Assembly: GCF_001423125.1 (NCBI RefSeq)
Contig: NZ_LMNW01000001.1
Location: 205,944-269,943, forward strand
From: Duganella sp. Leaf126
Lineage (GTDB): Bacteria > Pseudomonadota > Gammaproteobacteria > Burkholderiales > Burkholderiaceae_D
Direction of reading: 5' to 3'
DNA length: 64,000 nucleotides
This document shows, piece after piece, positions 21,427 to 31,692 of the stretch. The position numbers were made by a program, and so were the translations under genes. Each line of letters opens with the position of its first letter. The first letter of the stretch is position 1. Below the pieces are notes generated by a model. That model did no database searches. It saw only the letters and a list, made by a program, of their open reading frames with translations, and was not told the origin of the DNA.

Positions 21427-22592
21427 CGCAGCTTCAGGGTAGACAAGCCAACCAGCACCAGCATCATCGTGATGATCCAGAAGCGCACGACGACCTGGGT
21501 CTCTTTCCAGCCTTTTTGTTCGAAGTGGTGGTGCAGCGGCGCCATCAGGAACACGCGGCGACCGACGCCGTAGCGCTTCTTGGTGTACTTGAACCAGCCG
21601 ACCTGCATGATCACCGACACCGTCTCGGCAACGAAGATACCGCCCATGATGAACAACACGATTTCCTGGCGCACGATGACGGCGATCGTGCCCAGCGCGC
21701 CGCCCAGCGCCAGCGCGCCGACATCGCCCATGAACACCTGCGCCGGGTGGGTGTTAAACCACAGGAAGGCCAGGCCGGCGCCGGCCAGCGCGCCGACAAA
21801 GATGATCAATTCGCCCGCGCCCGGAATGTGCGGAATCAACAGGTACTTCGAATACGTGGCGCTGCCGGTCAGGTAGGCGAACAGGCCCAGCGCCGCGCCG
21901 ACCAGGATGGTCGGCATGATGGCCAGGCCGTCGAGACCATCGGTAAAGTTGACGGCGTTGCTGGTGCCGACGATCACGCAATAGGTCAGTGCGATGAAGC
22001 CCCACACGCCCAGCGGGTAGCTGATGGTCTTGAAGAACGGCACGATCAGGTCGGCCTTGGGCGGCAGGTCCATCTCGAAGCCCGACTGCACCCAGGCGAA
22101 GAACAGTTCGAACACCTTGCCGGCACTCGGCGCCGACACCGAGAACGCCAGGTACAGCGCGGCGGCCAGGCCGACCAGCGACTGCCAGAAGTATTTTTCG
22201 GCCGAGCGCATGCCCTCCGGGTCCTGGTTGACCACCTTGCGGTAATCGTCGACCCAGCCGATGGCGCCAAAGCCGAGCGTAACCACCAGCACCGGCCAGA
22301 TCAGGCGGTTCGACAGGTCGCACCACAGCAGCGTGGACACGCCGATGCCGATCAGGATCAGCACGCCGCCCATGGTGGGGGTGCCGTGTTTTTTCAGGTG
22401 GGTCTGCGGACCGTCGGTGCGCACGGCCTGGCCGTACTTGAGCGCGGTCAGCATGCGGATCACGGCCGGACCGGCGGCCAGGCCGATCAGCAGCGCCGTC
22501 GCCGCAGCGGCCACGGCGCGAAAGGTGATGAAGTTGAAGACCCGGAGCGGGCCGATCTCGTCCTGGAAAAACTGAGCGAGCCAAAGCAGCAT
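21423..22592 (-). CDS. mraY: Phospho-N-acetylmuramoyl-pentapeptide transferase MraY
   Basis: 389 residues, integral membrane enzyme with about ten helices that moves phospho-MurNAc-pentapeptide to undecaprenyl phosphate to make lipid [10 protein letters not shown] near residue 70, the catalytic DD pair in [20 protein letters not shown] near 215 and the histidine loop APLHHHFE near 350 are intact. It starts two bases after the murF stop. Confidence 0.97.
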   Translation of the reverse strand: MLLWLAQFFQDEIGPLRVFNFITFRAVAAAATALLIGLAAGPAVIRMLTALKYGQAVRTDGPQTHLKKHGTPTMGGVLILIGIGVSTLLWCDLSNRLIWPVLVVTLGFGAIGWVDDYRKVVNQDPEGMRSAEKYFWQSLVGLAAALYLAFSVSAPSAGKVFELFFAWVQSGFEMDLPPKADLIVPFFKTISYPLGVWGFIALTYCVIVGTSNAVNFTDGLDGLAIMPTILVGAALGLFAYLTGSATYSKYLLIPHIPGAGELIIFVGALAGAGLAFLWFNTHPAQVFMGDVGALALGGALGTIAVIVRQEIVLFIMGGIFVAETVSVIMQVGWFKYTKKRYGVGRRVFLMAPLHHHFEQKGWKETQVVVRFWIITMMLVLVGLSTLKLR

Positions 22593-22594
22593 GA

Positions 22595-24016
22595 TTAGTG
22601 ACTTCCTTTAATAGCTTGTTGCAATCCAATCAAATGCTGCACGACCCGTTCCATTTTCATGAAGCGGGAGCCCTTGATCAATACGGTTGCGTTCGACGTC
22701 ACGGCCGCGTCCACCGCGGACAGCAGGGCGTCGAATGGTTCAAAATGGCGGATGGCGTCCCCGCGCATGTGGGACGCCAGTGCGCCGGTAACGAGCACCT
22801 GGTCGATGCCCTTGCTCTGCGCATAAGCGCCGATTTCTTCGTGAAACTCGCGGCCCTGGCTGCCCACTTCGCCCATGTCGCCCAGCACCAGCACGCGCGG
22901 TGCAGCCGCTGTGGCCAGCACGTCGATGGCGGCGCGCACCGAATCCGGGTTGGCGTTATAGGTGTCGTCGATCACGGTGGCGCCATTGGCAGCGCGCTTG
23001 GTCTGCAGGCGGCCGCTGACCGGGGCAAAGGTGTCGAGTCCCAGCTTGATCTGTGCGAGCGCGATGCCGGCCGCGTAGGTGCAGGCGACGGCAGCGAGCG
23101 CATTGCGCACATTGTGTTCGCCGGCCGCCTGCAGGCGGACGAAGAACTGTTCTGCCACGTCGCCGTCGCGGATGGTGATGAACATCTCGCTGCCGAATGT
23201 GGTGCCTGAGTCGTCGGCGCGGAACGTGCACGACACTTCGGCCGCCTTGCTCAGGCCAAAGCGCAGCAGGCGGCGGCCGGCAGCCAGGTCGTCCCATACC
23301 GGCGTGTAGGCGTCGCCATGCGGATAGACGGCCACGCCGTCCACCGGCAAGGCCGCGAGCACGGCGCCGTTTTCGCGCGCCACCGCTTCCACCGTGTGCA
23401 TGAATTCCTGGTGTTCGCGCTGGGCGTTGTTGACCATGGCAATCGTCGGTGCGGCAATCGCGGCCAGGCGGGCGATTTCACCCGGGTGGTTCATGCCCAG
23501 TTCGATCACGGCCGCCTGCTGCTGCGCGTCCATGCGGAACAGCGTCAGGGGCACGCCGATTTCGTTGTTCAGATTGCCGCGCGTGGCCAGGCGCCCTGCT
23601 TCGCCGTGGGCGGCCGCCAGGATGGTGGCGATCATTTCCTTGACCGTGGTCTTGCCGTTGCTGCCCGTGACGCCGATCACCGGCACCGCGAACCGGCTGC
23701 GCCACCAGTGGGCGAGCTGACCGAGCGCGGTCAGCGTGTCGGGCACGACGATGGCCGGCACCGTCAGGCCTGGCGGGACTTCCTCGACCACCACGGCAGC
23801 AACGCCCTTGGCGGCGACGTCGTGCAAAAAGGCGTGGGCGTCGAACACCTCGCCGCGCAGCGCGACAAACAGCGCGCCGGCGGCGACGCTGCGGCTGTCG
23901 GTAGAAACGCCATTGAACGTCACTGCGCCGATGACGCTGTCGCCGGCCACGGTGGCGCCGGCCACAGTGGCGCCGGTCAGCGCGGGCAGGACCTGGGCGA
24001 TGGCAGCGCGCATCAA
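22595..24016 (-). CDS. murF: UDP-MurNAc-tripeptide--D-alanyl-D-alanine ligase MurF
   Basis: 473 residues, last cytoplasmic Mur ligase, adding the D-Ala-D-Ala made by Ddl. [16 protein letters not shown] near residue 115, [13 protein letters not shown] near 150, [13 protein letters not shown] and [15 protein letters not shown] near 350 are family marks. An alanine/valine/glycine-rich stretch ([16 protein letters not shown], near residue 20) comes from small repeats in the DNA. Overlaps murE by four bases. Confidence 0.96.
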   Translation of the reverse strand: MMRAAIAQVLPALTGATVAGATVAGDSVIGAVTFNGVSTDSRSVAAGALFVALRGEVFDAHAFLHDVAAKGVAAVVVEEVPPGLTVPAIVVPDTLTALGQLAHWWRSRFAVPVIGVTGSNGKTTVKEMIATILAAAHGEAGRLATRGNLNNEIGVPLTLFRMDAQQQAAVIELGMNHPGEIARLAAIAAPTIAMVNNAQREHQEFMHTVEAVARENGAVLAALPVDGVAVYPHGDAYTPVWDDLAAGRRLLRFGLSKAAEVSCTFRADDSGTTFGSEMFITIRDGDVAEQFFVRLQAAGEHNVRNALAAVACTYAAGIALAQIKLGLDTFAPVSGRLQTKRAANGATVIDDTYNANPDSVRAAIDVLATAAAPRVLVLGDMGEVGSQGREFHEEIGAYAQSKGIDQVLVTGALASHMRGDAIRHFEPFDALLSAVDAAVTSNATVLIKGSRFMKMERVVQHLIGLQQAIKGSH

Positions 24017-25581
24017 TGGGGCCTCATCATGGTCAGGCGCGCCGACAGCGCCAGCTGCGCGTGGTCGGTATCCGAAAACGGCAGCTTCTTGCCCTTGATT
24101 TCCTGGTACGGCTCATGGCCTTTACCGGCCAGCAGGATCACGTCGGCCTTGCCGGCCTGCTTGATGGCCGACAGGATGGCGCCGGCGCGGTCGTCCTGGG
24201 TCTGCACGCGCGAGGCCGGGTGGTGCAGGTCCATGCCGGCCACGATCTGCTCGATGATGGCGTGCGGATCTTCGCTGCGCGGGTTGTCGCTGGTGACGAT
24301 CACCTGGTCGGCCGCCTGGGCGATACGGCCCATCTGCGGACGCTTGCCGGGATCGCGGTCGCCGCCGCAGCCGAACACGCACCACAGCTGGCCGTTGCGG
24401 TCGGCGGCGACGGCGCGCAGCGCTGCCAGCGTCTTTTCCAGTGCGTCCGGCGTGTGGGCATAGTCGATCACGATCAGCGGCGCATCCTGGCCGCCCACCT
24501 GCTGCATGCGCCCTGGCGCCGGTTCGAGCGCTTCCACCGCCTCGATGGCGGCGCGCAAACCCGTGCCCTTGGCCAGCAGCGCCCCCATCACGCCGAGCGC
24601 ATTGCTGATATTGAAGGCGCCCACCAGGCGGGTTTTCACCAGCGCTGCACCCAGCGGGCAGTCGAGGTGGAATTCGGTGCCGCCGGCGCGGCCGCTGCGC
24701 AGCTGGCTGGCGCGCAGCACCAGCACGCCGGCCATATCGGGGCAGCTGGCGGCGTCCTGCAGCGTGTAGCCGATCAGCGGGATGGTGCCGGCCAGCGCAG
24801 GCTGCGACTGCAGATGCGCGATCAGGCGCAGGCCGGCCGGATCGTCGAGGTTGACGACCGCCGTCTTCAGGCCCGGCCAGTCGAACAGCTTGACCTTGGC
24901 CGCCTCGTACGCGGCCATGTCGCCGTGGTAGTCGAGGTGGTCGCGCGTGAGGTTGGTGAACACGGCCACGTCGAAATGCATGCCGTCCACGCGGTGCTGG
25001 TCGAGGCCGATGGACGAGACTTCGATCGCCAGCGATTGCGCGCCCTGCTCGCGCAGACCGGCCAGCGTGCGCGCCAGCAGCACGGCGTCGGGCGTGGTGT
25101 AGCCGGTAACGTCGTACTCGACCTCGCCCCGCGCGCGGAACACGCCCACGCCGAGGGTGCCGACGACGGCGGCCAGCTCGCCGCCGCGCGCCAAGGCCTG
25201 GCCCAGCCACACCGCGCTCGAGGTCTTGCCGTTGGTGCCGGTCACGCCGACGGTGAACATGGCGCTGTCGGGCCGGTCGTAATAGGCGTGGGCGATCGGA
25301 CCGGCGAATTGTTTGAGGCGCGCGACGCCGATGCGGGCCACGGTGGGGCTCAGGCCCGGGCTGTCGGGCAGTGCACCGCCGTCGGGGTCGAACACCACCA
25401 GCACGGCGCCGTTGGCCAGCGCGCTGTCGATAAAGGCGCGGCCTTCGGCAAAAGCAAAAAACACGTCGCCCGGCTGCATGCGGCGCGAATCCGACGTCAG
25501 GCGGGCGCCCGGCGCCAGCTTGCGGATTGCGTCGGCGATGGCGGGTATTCCGGCCATCGGGTCGAAGTTTAAAGTCGTCAC
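24013..25581 (-). CDS. murE: UDP-MurNAc-dipeptide--meso-diaminopimelate ligase MurE
   Basis: 522 residues. Adds the third stem residue. ATP loop GVTGTNGKTSSAVWLGQ near residue 115 and DYAHTPDALEKTL near 375 are seen. The substrate-choice motif reads TSDNPRSEDPHAI (D-N-P-R), the form that selects meso-diaminopimelate rather than lysine. Four-base overlaps with ftsI upstream and murF downstream. Confidence 0.96.
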   Translation of the reverse strand: MTTLNFDPMAGIPAIADAIRKLAPGARLTSDSRRMQPGDVFFAFAEGRAFIDSALANGAVLVVFDPDGGALPDSPGLSPTVARIGVARLKQFAGPIAHAYYDRPDSAMFTVGVTGTNGKTSSAVWLGQALARGGELAAVVGTLGVGVFRARGEVEYDVTGYTTPDAVLLARTLAGLREQGAQSLAIEVSSIGLDQHRVDGMHFDVAVFTNLTRDHLDYHGDMAAYEAAKVKLFDWPGLKTAVVNLDDPAGLRLIAHLQSQPALAGTIPLIGYTLQDAASCPDMAGVLVLRASQLRSGRAGGTEFHLDCPLGAALVKTRLVGAFNISNALGVMGALLAKGTGLRAAIEAVEALEPAPGRMQQVGGQDAPLIVIDYAHTPDALEKTLAALRAVAADRNGQLWCVFGCGGDRDPGKRPQMGRIAQAADQVIVTSDNPRSEDPHAIIEQIVAGMDLHHPASRVQTQDDRAGAILSAIKQAGKADVILLAGKGHEPYQEIKGKKLPFSDTDHAQLALSARLTMMRPH

Positions 25582-27353
25582 ATGTTCCCCTGTGCTGCGG
25601 ATTCAGGAATGATGATATGGGTCAGGTCGGAGTCCGGCGCCACGTTCTTGGCGCGCAGCGCCTGCGCGGCCAGGGCGGAAAACACCGGGCCGGCGACGTC
25701 GCCGCCGTATTTGAGGGGGCCGCTCGGCTCGTCGATCATGACGGCGATGATGAAGCGCGGGTCCGACATCGGCGCCATGCCGACGAAGTTGCCGATGTAC
25801 TTGGTGTGCGAGTAGCGCCCGCCGATGAATTTCTGCGCGGTGCCGGTCTTGCCGCCCACGCGGTAGCCGGGCACCTGGGCCTTGACGGCGGAACCGCCCG
25901 GCAGCGTCACCATTTCCAGCATTTCGCGCATTTCGGCGGCGGTCTTGGGACTGATGACCTGGGTGCCGTGCGGCGCTTCGTGCACCTTCTGGAACGACAG
26001 CGGAATGATGTCGCCGTTGCGCGCCAGCACCAGGTAGGCGCGCGCCAGCTGGATCAGCGACACCGAGATGCCCTGGCCAAAGCTCATGTTGGCATGCTCG
26101 ATCGGGCGCCACGACTTGTACGGGCGCACGCGGCCGGCCACGGCGCCGGGGAAGCCCCACTTGGGCTGCTGGCCGAAGCCGACCTTGGTAAACATCTCCC
26201 ACAGGTCTTGCGGCGTCATCAGCATGGCGATCTTGGTGGTGCCGATGTTGGACGACTTCTGGATCACGGTCTGGACGTCGATCACGTGGTTGGCGTGGGT
26301 GTCGTGGATCACGCGGTCGGCGATCACCATCGAGCCGTTGCCGGTATCGAACATCGTGTGCGGCGTGATTTTTTTCGCTTCCAGCGCCATCGCTACCGGG
26401 AACGGTTTCATCGACGATCCCGGCTCGAAGGTGTCGGTCATCACGCGGTTGCGCAGCTGCTCGCCGGTCAGCTTGGAGCGGTCGTTCGGGTTGTAGGTCG
26501 GGTAGTTGGTCAGCGCCAGCACCTCGCCCGTGTGCACGTCGAGTACCACGGCAGCGCCGGCCTTGGCGTTGAACTTCTCGACCGCTTCCTTGACCTGGGT
26601 GAAGGCGATGTACTGGATCTTGCTGTCGATCGACAAGGTGAGGTCCTTGCCGTCGTGCGGCTCGCGCACCGAACCGATATCTTCGACGATGTGGCCGAGG
26701 CGGTCGCGGATCACGCGCCGGGTGCCGGGCGTGCCGACCAGGTTTTTCTGCTGCGCCAGTTCCATCGATTCCTGGCCCACGTCTTCGAGGTTGGTGAAGC
26801 CCACCACGTGGGTGGTGACCTCGCCCTGCGGGTAGAAGCGCTTGTATTCCTTTTCCGAGCCGATGCCGGTGATATTGAGCTTGGCGATCTTGTCAGCCAC
26901 GTCCATCTCCACCTGGCGCTTCAGGTAGACGAAGCTGCGGTCCGAATCGAGTTTTTTCTGCAGCTCGGCGTTGCTCATCTCGAGCAGCGCGGCCAGCTGT
27001 TTGAGCTTGTCGGCGGGCGCGTTCTGGACGTCGTCCGGGTTGGCCCAGATCCCCTTGACCGGCACCGACGAGGCCAGCACCTGGCCGTCGCGGTCGGTGA
27101 TCTTGCCGCGCGTGGCCGGCAGGATCAGCGTGCGCGCATAGCGGGCCTCGCCCTGCTTTTGCAGGAACTGGGTGGACATGCCCTGCAACCACATGGCGCG
27201 GCCGGCCAGTGCGGCAAAGGCGAAGAACAGCACGAACAGCACCACGCGCGAACGCCATACGGGCAGGCTCACGGCCAGCACCGGGTTTTTCGCGAACGGC
27301 ACGCCGCGCGAGGCGGCCACGCGCGAGGTAGTCTGTTTGCTGGCGCGGCTCAT
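25578..27353 (-). CDS. ftsI: Septal transpeptidase FtsI (PBP3)
   Basis: 591 residues. One transmembrane segment near residues 35-55, the pedestal domain, then the class B penicillin-binding transpeptidase domain. The acylated serine is in GSSMKP (residues 312-317), SSN follows near 370 and KTGTAQ near 510. It crosslinks the septal glycan made by FtsW. Four-base overlaps on both sides (ftsL and murE) show tight coupling. Confidence 0.97.
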   Translation of the reverse strand: MSRASKQTTSRVAASRGVPFAKNPVLAVSLPVWRSRVVLFVLFFAFAALAGRAMWLQGMSTQFLQKQGEARYARTLILPATRGKITDRDGQVLASSVPVKGIWANPDDVQNAPADKLKQLAALLEMSNAELQKKLDSDRSFVYLKRQVEMDVADKIAKLNITGIGSEKEYKRFYPQGEVTTHVVGFTNLEDVGQESMELAQQKNLVGTPGTRRVIRDRLGHIVEDIGSVREPHDGKDLTLSIDSKIQYIAFTQVKEAVEKFNAKAGAAVVLDVHTGEVLALTNYPTYNPNDRSKLTGEQLRNRVMTDTFEPGSSMKPFPVAMALEAKKITPHTMFDTGNGSMVIADRVIHDTHANHVIDVQTVIQKSSNIGTTKIAMLMTPQDLWEMFTKVGFGQQPKWGFPGAVAGRVRPYKSWRPIEHANMSFGQGISVSLIQLARAYLVLARNGDIIPLSFQKVHEAPHGTQVISPKTAAEMREMLEMVTLPGGSAVKAQVPGYRVGGKTGTAQKFIGGRYSHTKYIGNFVGMAPMSDPRFIIAVMIDEPSGPLKYGGDVAGPVFSALAAQALRAKNVAPDSDLTHIIIPESAAQGNM

Positions 27354-27625
27354 TTCGATCCTTCAGGCGTCAGGTACTGGGTACGGGCGGCGGTCAGCGC
27401 CGTCATGCCGAGGTCGCGGCGGGCGATGTCCTCGATGCGCGCATGCTTGCCCAGCGTCGACTGGTCGAGCTGCAGCTGCGACCACTCGATGTCGAGCTGG
27501 CGCGCCAGCGACTGCGAGCGTTCCAGTTCGATGAACAGGTGACGCGCCTGGTACTGGGCGTTCACCAGCGACAGGCCGCAGCCGACCAGCAGCGCCGCCA
27601 GCACGATGTTGATCTTGCCGCTCAC
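27350..27625 (-). CDS. ftsL: Cell division protein FtsL
   Basis: 91 residues: a short cytoplasmic start, one transmembrane segment (about 6-23) and a periplasmic coiled coil ([28 protein letters not shown]) that pairs with FtsB. Position between rsmH and ftsI, with ATGA overlaps on both sides, confirms the call despite low sequence conservation. Confidence 0.93.
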   Translation of the reverse strand: MSGKINIVLAALLVGCGLSLVNAQYQARHLFIELERSQSLARQLDIEWSQLQLDQSTLGKHARIEDIARRDLGMTALTAARTQYLTPEGSK

Positions 27626-28644
27626 GCTGCGCCCTCGGCTGCGCCGGGAACCGGCAGGCGGCGCGCCACGCGCATCACGGCCGAGCGTGCGCGCGGGTTG
27701 GCGTCCACCTCGGCGTCGGACGGCTTGAGCTTGGCCAGCAGCTTGAGTTCGGGCTGCGGCAGGTCCACGGCGCGGATCGGCAGGCGGCGGTCGGGCTGCG
27801 CGACGTTGGCGCGCGCCGCTAGGAAGCGCTTGACCATGCGGTCTTCCAGCGAATGGAAGCTGATCACGGCCAGGATGCCGCCGGGCGCGAGGCTGTCGTA
27901 CGCCTGGCTCAGTCCTGCTTCGAGGTCTTCAAGCTCTTTATTGATGAAAATCCGGATAGCCTGAAAGGTACGAGTGGCCGGATCCTTGCCCTTCTCCCGG
28001 GTTTTGACCGCGCCTGCCACGATGCCGGCAAGCTGTCGTGTGGTCGAAATTGGTTCGACTGCCCGGCGAGCAACAATCGCCTTTGCAATCTGGAAAGCAA
28101 ACCGTTCTTCCCCATATTCTTTTATCACCTTTTCCAGTGTCTGTTCGTTTTCGATGGCAAGCCATTCGGCTGCCGACATGCCGCGCGTGGTGTCCATGCG
28201 CATGTCGAGCGGGCCGTCGTTGCGGAAGCTGAATCCGCGGGTGGCGTCGTCCACCTGCGGCGACGAGATGCCGAGGTCGAGCAGGATGCCGTCGACCTGG
28301 TCCACGCCGCGTGCGGCCAGCGCGGCGCGCATGGTGGCAAAGCTGTCGTGGACGATAGTGAAGCGTGGATCGGCGATCCGTTCGGCGGTGGCAATCGCCT
28401 GCAGATCCTTGTCGAACGCGATCAGGCGCGCACCGGCGCCCAGCTTGGACAGGATCAGGCGCGAGTGGCCGCCGCGGCCGAAGGTGCCGTCGACGAACAC
28501 GCCGTTGGCGCGCGCGCCGGTGAGCGCCAGCGCATCGACCGCCTCGTCCAGCAGCACGGTGCGGTGCTGGAACGCCGCTGCCGCAGCAGCAGCGGATGCG
28601 GCATGATCGGGCACCGCGCTGTCAGGTACCGTAGGAGTCGTCAT
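27622..28644 (-). CDS. rsmH: 16S rRNA (cytosine-1402 N4) methyltransferase RsmH
   Basis: 340 residues. SAM-dependent enzyme that methylates C1402 in the ribosomal P site. [39 protein letters not shown] and [15 protein letters not shown] motifs are intact. The ATG at 28642-28644 gives an alanine-rich N-terminal extension of about 25 residues before the conserved part. The frame stays open further upstream through mraZ in antisense phase, without similarity. Begins 11 bases after mraZ. Confidence 0.96.
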   Translation of the reverse strand: MTTPTVPDSAVPDHAASAAAAAAAFQHRTVLLDEAVDALALTGARANGVFVDGTFGRGGHSRLILSKLGAGARLIAFDKDLQAIATAERIADPRFTIVHDSFATMRAALAARGVDQVDGILLDLGISSPQVDDATRGFSFRNDGPLDMRMDTTRGMSAAEWLAIENEQTLEKVIKEYGEERFAFQIAKAIVARRAVEPISTTRQLAGIVAGAVKTREKGKDPATRTFQAIRIFINKELEDLEAGLSQAYDSLAPGGILAVISFHSLEDRMVKRFLAARANVAQPDRRLPIRAVDLPQPELKLLAKLKPSDAEVDANPRARSAVMRVARRLPVPGAAEGAA

Positions 28645-28655
28645 CACGGCATACC

Positions 28656-29084
28656 TTAGAAAGAGAAATTGGCAAGGACATCGGGGGTGCCGGCCTCGAT
28701 GGCCTGCTGCTCTTTTGCCGCCATCATGGCGGCGTCCCAGATCTCGAAATGCGATCCCATGCCCATCAACATGACTTCGCGCCCGATGCCGACGGCGGTG
28801 CGCAGCTCGGGGGCGATCAGGATGCGGCCTGCAGTATCGAGTTCGACATCGGTGGCGTAGCCGAGGAAGATGCGCTGCCAGGCGCGTGCCTGCATCGGCC
28901 ACTGGGCGATCTGCTGGCGGTGCTGCTCCCACACAGGACGCGGGAACAACATGACGCAGCCGTCGGGATGGCGGGTGAGCGTGAGGCGGCCTTCGCACTG
29001 GATGGCCAGCGCGTCACGATGCTTGGCAGGGATGGACATCCTGCCTTTGGCATCGAGATTGATTGCGGACGCGCCTTGAAACAC
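28656..29084 (-). CDS. mraZ: Transcriptional regulator MraZ
   Basis: 142 residues when begun at the GTG at 29082-29084: (M)[25 protein letters not shown]. Two AbrB-like SpoVT domains with the repeated DAKGRMSIP and [10 protein letters not shown] motifs. MraZ binds repeats upstream of its own operon and represses it in E. coli. An ATG at 29144 in frame would add 20 unconserved residues; the family always starts at the FQG, and AAAGG lies eight bases before the GTG. First gene of the dcw operon. Confidence 0.95.
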   Translation of the reverse strand: MFQGASAINLDAKGRMSIPAKHRDALAIQCEGRLTLTRHPDGCVMLFPRPVWEQHRQQIAQWPMQARAWQRIFLGYATDVELDTAGRILIAPELRTAVGIGREVMLMGMGSHFEIWDAAMMAAKEQQAIEAGTPDVLANFSF

Positions 29085-29174
29085 GGGATTACCTTTGACC
29101 TCAGTATTGTTAGCGGAGCATGAATCGCAGCTTTTATCGTTCAACTTCCGCTGCCGCTAAGTCAGTAGAAATTT

Positions 29175-29209
29175 CCCACAAAAAGACACTTTTTCACACA
29201 GATGCCCAC
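29175..29209 (-). promoter_or_regulatory. MraZ box: four 10-bp spaced repeats
   Basis: On the minus strand the sequence reads GTGGGCATCT, GTGTGAAAAA, GTGTCTTTTT, GTGGGAAATT end to end, with the GTG triplets at 29207-29209, 29197-29199, 29187-29189 and 29177-29179. Exact 10-base spacing of GTG(G)G repeats is the known MraZ operator layout. The outer copies are full matches, the inner two degenerate. It lies 91-125 bases upstream of the mraZ start, so the promoter should be nearby. Confidence 0.8.
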
Positions 29210-29649
29210 TTTAGAGGATGGCGCATGGGTGGTCAAGCGCTTTCCGGCAATCGAAATCGGGATTTTAGTAATGAAATTAAGGACTTAGCGCGATTCCTTG
29301 AAGCCTCCCAGAAACAAAATAACTCGACAAATTAAGTACTTATCTCGAAATCTGCATGTGGACTCTCATCTGCACACATGTGTTTGGGCATCAAACGGCG
29401 CATTAAAAAAATGCTGGAAATTGCTAACAACCAACATTGCAATATATTATTTACAACGCGTTGGTTGGCGACGGCTGGGCATCAAGGCGCAGCGATATGG
29501 CGTCCATACCCGCCAAAGCGGCTGCTACAGCCGGTATGCGGAGGAAGGACGACTGTCGGTCGGCTGACGGGGAAATGTGTCGGTAGCGTGGCCACGCATA
29601 CCAGTTGGGTCAACTTGTCTAGACATTTCAACGGAGTACCGGGAACGGT
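29210..29649. other. Intergenic region between mraZ control region and glpK
   Basis: About 440 bases, clearly richer in A and T than the neighbouring genes up to about 29470. I see no gene, RNA or terminator that I can support. Short open frames on the plus strand (29120-29567 area) lack ribosome binding sites and protein-like composition. Confidence 0.5.
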
Positions 29650-31161
29650 TCAGCGGTCATGGTGCGGCGCCCAGTCGCGCGACCGCGCCACCGCCCTGCC
29701 CCAGTCGGCCAGCAGCGACTGGCGCTGGTCGTCGCCCATGCGCGGCTCGAAACGGCGCTCGCACGTCCACTGCGCGGCCACCTGTTCGCGGCTGTCCCAG
29801 TAACCGACGGCCAGCCCGGCCAGATACGCTGCACCCAGCGCCGTGGTTTCGGTGACCTGTGGCCGCACCACGGGCACGCCCAGCAGGTCGGCCTGGCACT
29901 GCATCAGCAGATCGTTGCGGGCGGCGCCGCCATCGGCGCGCACCTCGGTTAAGGCGAACGGCCGCTGCGAGGCGGCGACGTCGCGCTGCATGGCGATCAT
30001 CAGTTCGGCGCTCTGGTAGGCGATGGCGTCGAGTGCCGCCCGCGCGATATGGCCGCGGTGGCTGCCCCGGCTCAGGCCCACCAGCGCGCCGCGCGCATAC
30101 GGGTCCCAGTGCGGCGCGCCCAGTCCCGTAAAAGCGGGCACCAGGTACACGCCGCCGCTGTCGGGTACACTGGCCGCCAGCGCCTCGACCTCGCTCGACT
30201 GCTGGATCATGCCGAGGCCGTCGCGCAGCCACTGCACGGTGGCGCCGCCCATGAACACGCTGCCTTCCATCAGGTAGTCGGTGTCGCCGCCGAGGCGCCA
30301 GCCGACGGTGGTCAGCAGGCGGTTGTGCGAGGCCACCGGCTGGCGGCCCAGGTGCATCAGCATGAAGCAGCCGGTGCCATAGGTGTTCTTGACCATGCCC
30401 GGCTGCAGGCAGGCCTGGCCGAAGGTGGCCGCCTGCTGGTCGCCGGCGATGCCGGCCACCGGAATCGCCACCCCGAACAGCTCCGGCCGGGTGACACCGA
30501 TCTCCTCGCTCGACGACAGCACCTGCGGCAGCACGGTGTCGGGAATATCGAACAGCGCCAGCATGTCGCTGTCCCAGCGCAGCAGGTGGATGTTGAACAG
30601 CATGGTGCGCGCGGCGTTGCCGATGTCGGTGACGTGGCGCCCGGTCAGCTGGAACGCCAGCCAGCTGTCGATGGTGCCGAAGGCCAGTTCGCCGCGCTGT
30701 GCGCGCGCGCGCGCGCCGGGGACGTGGTCGAGCAGCCAGGCGAGCTTGGTGGCAGAAAAGTACGCATCGAGCTCCAGGCCCGTGGCATCCTTGATCGCGC
30801 GCGCCTTGCCGGCGGCGCGCAAGGCGTCGCAGGTGTCGGCGGTGCGGCGGTCCTGCCAGACGATGGCCGGCGCAATCGGCTCGCCGGTGGCGCGGTCCCA
30901 CACCAGCGTGGTTTCGCGCTGGTTGGCGATGCCGATGGCGCGGATCTGGCGCGGGTCGATCTGGTGTTCGCGCAGGACCTGGCGGGCGACCGCGAGCTGA
31001 CTGCACCAGATGTCGCGCGGGTCGTGCTCGACCCAGCCGGGCTGGGGGAAATGCTGGGGATATTCGGTCGCGGCGCTGCCGCAGATGCGGCCGCCGTGGT
31101 CGAACACGATGGCGCGCGAGCTGGTGGTGCCTTGGTCCAAGGCCAGTATGTACTGCTGCAT
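29650..31161 (-). CDS. glpK: Glycerol kinase
   Basis: 503 residues, FGGY-family kinase making sn-glycerol 3-phosphate. [17 protein letters not shown] at the start, the FGGY region [21 protein letters not shown], and [12 protein letters not shown] plus [13 protein letters not shown] in the second domain. An ATG at 31167 is in frame, but GGGGA lies so close that the second ATG (31159-31161) is the likely start. No glpF, glpD or glpR is adjacent, so the gene stands alone. A stable hairpin covers 31171-31198 just upstream. Confidence 0.95.
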   Translation of the reverse strand: MQQYILALDQGTTSSRAIVFDHGGRICGSAATEYPQHFPQPGWVEHDPRDIWCSQLAVARQVLREHQIDPRQIRAIGIANQRETTLVWDRATGEPIAPAIVWQDRRTADTCDALRAAGKARAIKDATGLELDAYFSATKLAWLLDHVPGARARAQRGELAFGTIDSWLAFQLTGRHVTDIGNAARTMLFNIHLLRWDSDMLALFDIPDTVLPQVLSSSEEIGVTRPELFGVAIPVAGIAGDQQAATFGQACLQPGMVKNTYGTGCFMLMHLGRQPVASHNRLLTTVGWRLGGDTDYLMEGSVFMGGATVQWLRDGLGMIQQSSEVEALAASVPDSGGVYLVPAFTGLGAPHWDPYARGALVGLSRGSHRGHIARAALDAIAYQSAELMIAMQRDVAASQRPFALTEVRADGGAARNDLLMQCQADLLGVPVVRPQVTETTALGAAYLAGLAVGYWDSREQVAAQWTCERRFEPRMGDDQRQSLLADWGRAVARSRDWAPHHDR

Positions 31162-31170
31162 CGACATTCC

Positions 31171-31198
31171 CCGGTCGGCGCGGCTTCGCGTCGACCGG
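31171..31198 (-). terminator. Stable hairpin between rnpB and glpK
   Basis: CCGGTCG (31171-31177) pairs with CGACCGG (31192-31198), followed inside by CGCG/CGCG around a GCTT loop. It could end the rnpB transcript or shield the glpK ribosome binding site, but lacks a U tract, so termination is uncertain. Confidence 0.4.
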
Positions 31199-31218
31199 CG
31201 GCAGCCGCATGGTAATCA

Positions 31219-31566
31219 GTTGAAGCAAGCCGATAGGCCGGATTTTGTTACGGCGCGGCAGAACCGCGCTATGACAGCCATTCCTCTAGGCGCTGGATTG
31301 CTCCAGCGCTCAAGCTTCCTACCCGCACGCTCCGCGAGCAGCATCATCGCGTGCCTATTTGGAATTGCACCAGGTGGAGGTTACCGCGTTTCACCGTAAC
31401 TTAATACGCTCGTCTCTGTGGCCCTGTTCCTCGCCTTATACCTCGCCGGCTTGCGCCGGCAAAGGCTTTCGGCGGACGGCCGTTAACCGTCACCCCGCTC
31501 TGTGGAGTCCGGACCTTCCTCCCGCCAGGCATTACGCACTGGCCAGCGGCTGTCTGGCTTGCTTCA
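31219..31566 (-). ncRNA. rnpB: RNase P RNA, bacterial type A
   Basis: The catalytic RNA that cleaves the 5' leader from tRNA precursors. The two ends pair as P1 (GAAGCAAGCC at the 5' end, 31557-31566, with GGCTTGCTTC at 31222-31231). The conserved GGGAGGAAGGTCCGGACTCC segment lies near the 5' end, ACAGAG and GGTAA-type core segments follow, and the 3' part has GGCCTATCGG. Total length is about 348 bases, normal for type A. The promoter just upstream predicts a start at about 31566, matching the P1 boundary. Confidence 0.95.
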
Positions 31567-31572
31567 GGCGGT

Positions 31573-31602
31573 ATTGTAACAGCCCGTGCCGCCGATTCTG
31601 AA
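31573..31602 (-). promoter_or_regulatory. rnpB promoter
   Basis: On the minus strand TTCAGA (31597-31602), an 18-base spacer and an extended -10 TGTTACAAT (TACAAT at 31573-31578) place initiation about seven bases downstream, at the first base of the RNase P RNA P1 helix. Confidence 0.65.
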
Positions 31603-31692
31603 ATTTGGTGTCGCCATTGTTAAAGCCGGCGCCGTGATGCCGCCTTAGAATGACGCATCATCAGACGTACCATCCACCTGAAAAGGCCACAC

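Noticed and set aside
25527..27542. 671-codon plus-strand frame opposite ftsI
   Set aside because: Antisense shadow of ftsI with no family signature; the minus-strand gene has full motifs.
28645..28998. Extension of rsmH into mraZ
   Set aside because: The added 118 residues are an out-of-frame reading of mraZ; rsmH has a good ATG at 28644.
29085..29144. ATG start for mraZ giving 162 residues
   Set aside because: The 20 extra residues are unconserved in the family, which begins at the FQG motif; the GTG at 29084 has a fitting ribosome site.
29120..29803. Short plus-strand frames between mraZ and glpK
   Set aside because: No ribosome sites, biased composition, partly antisense to glpK; no similarity to known small proteins.
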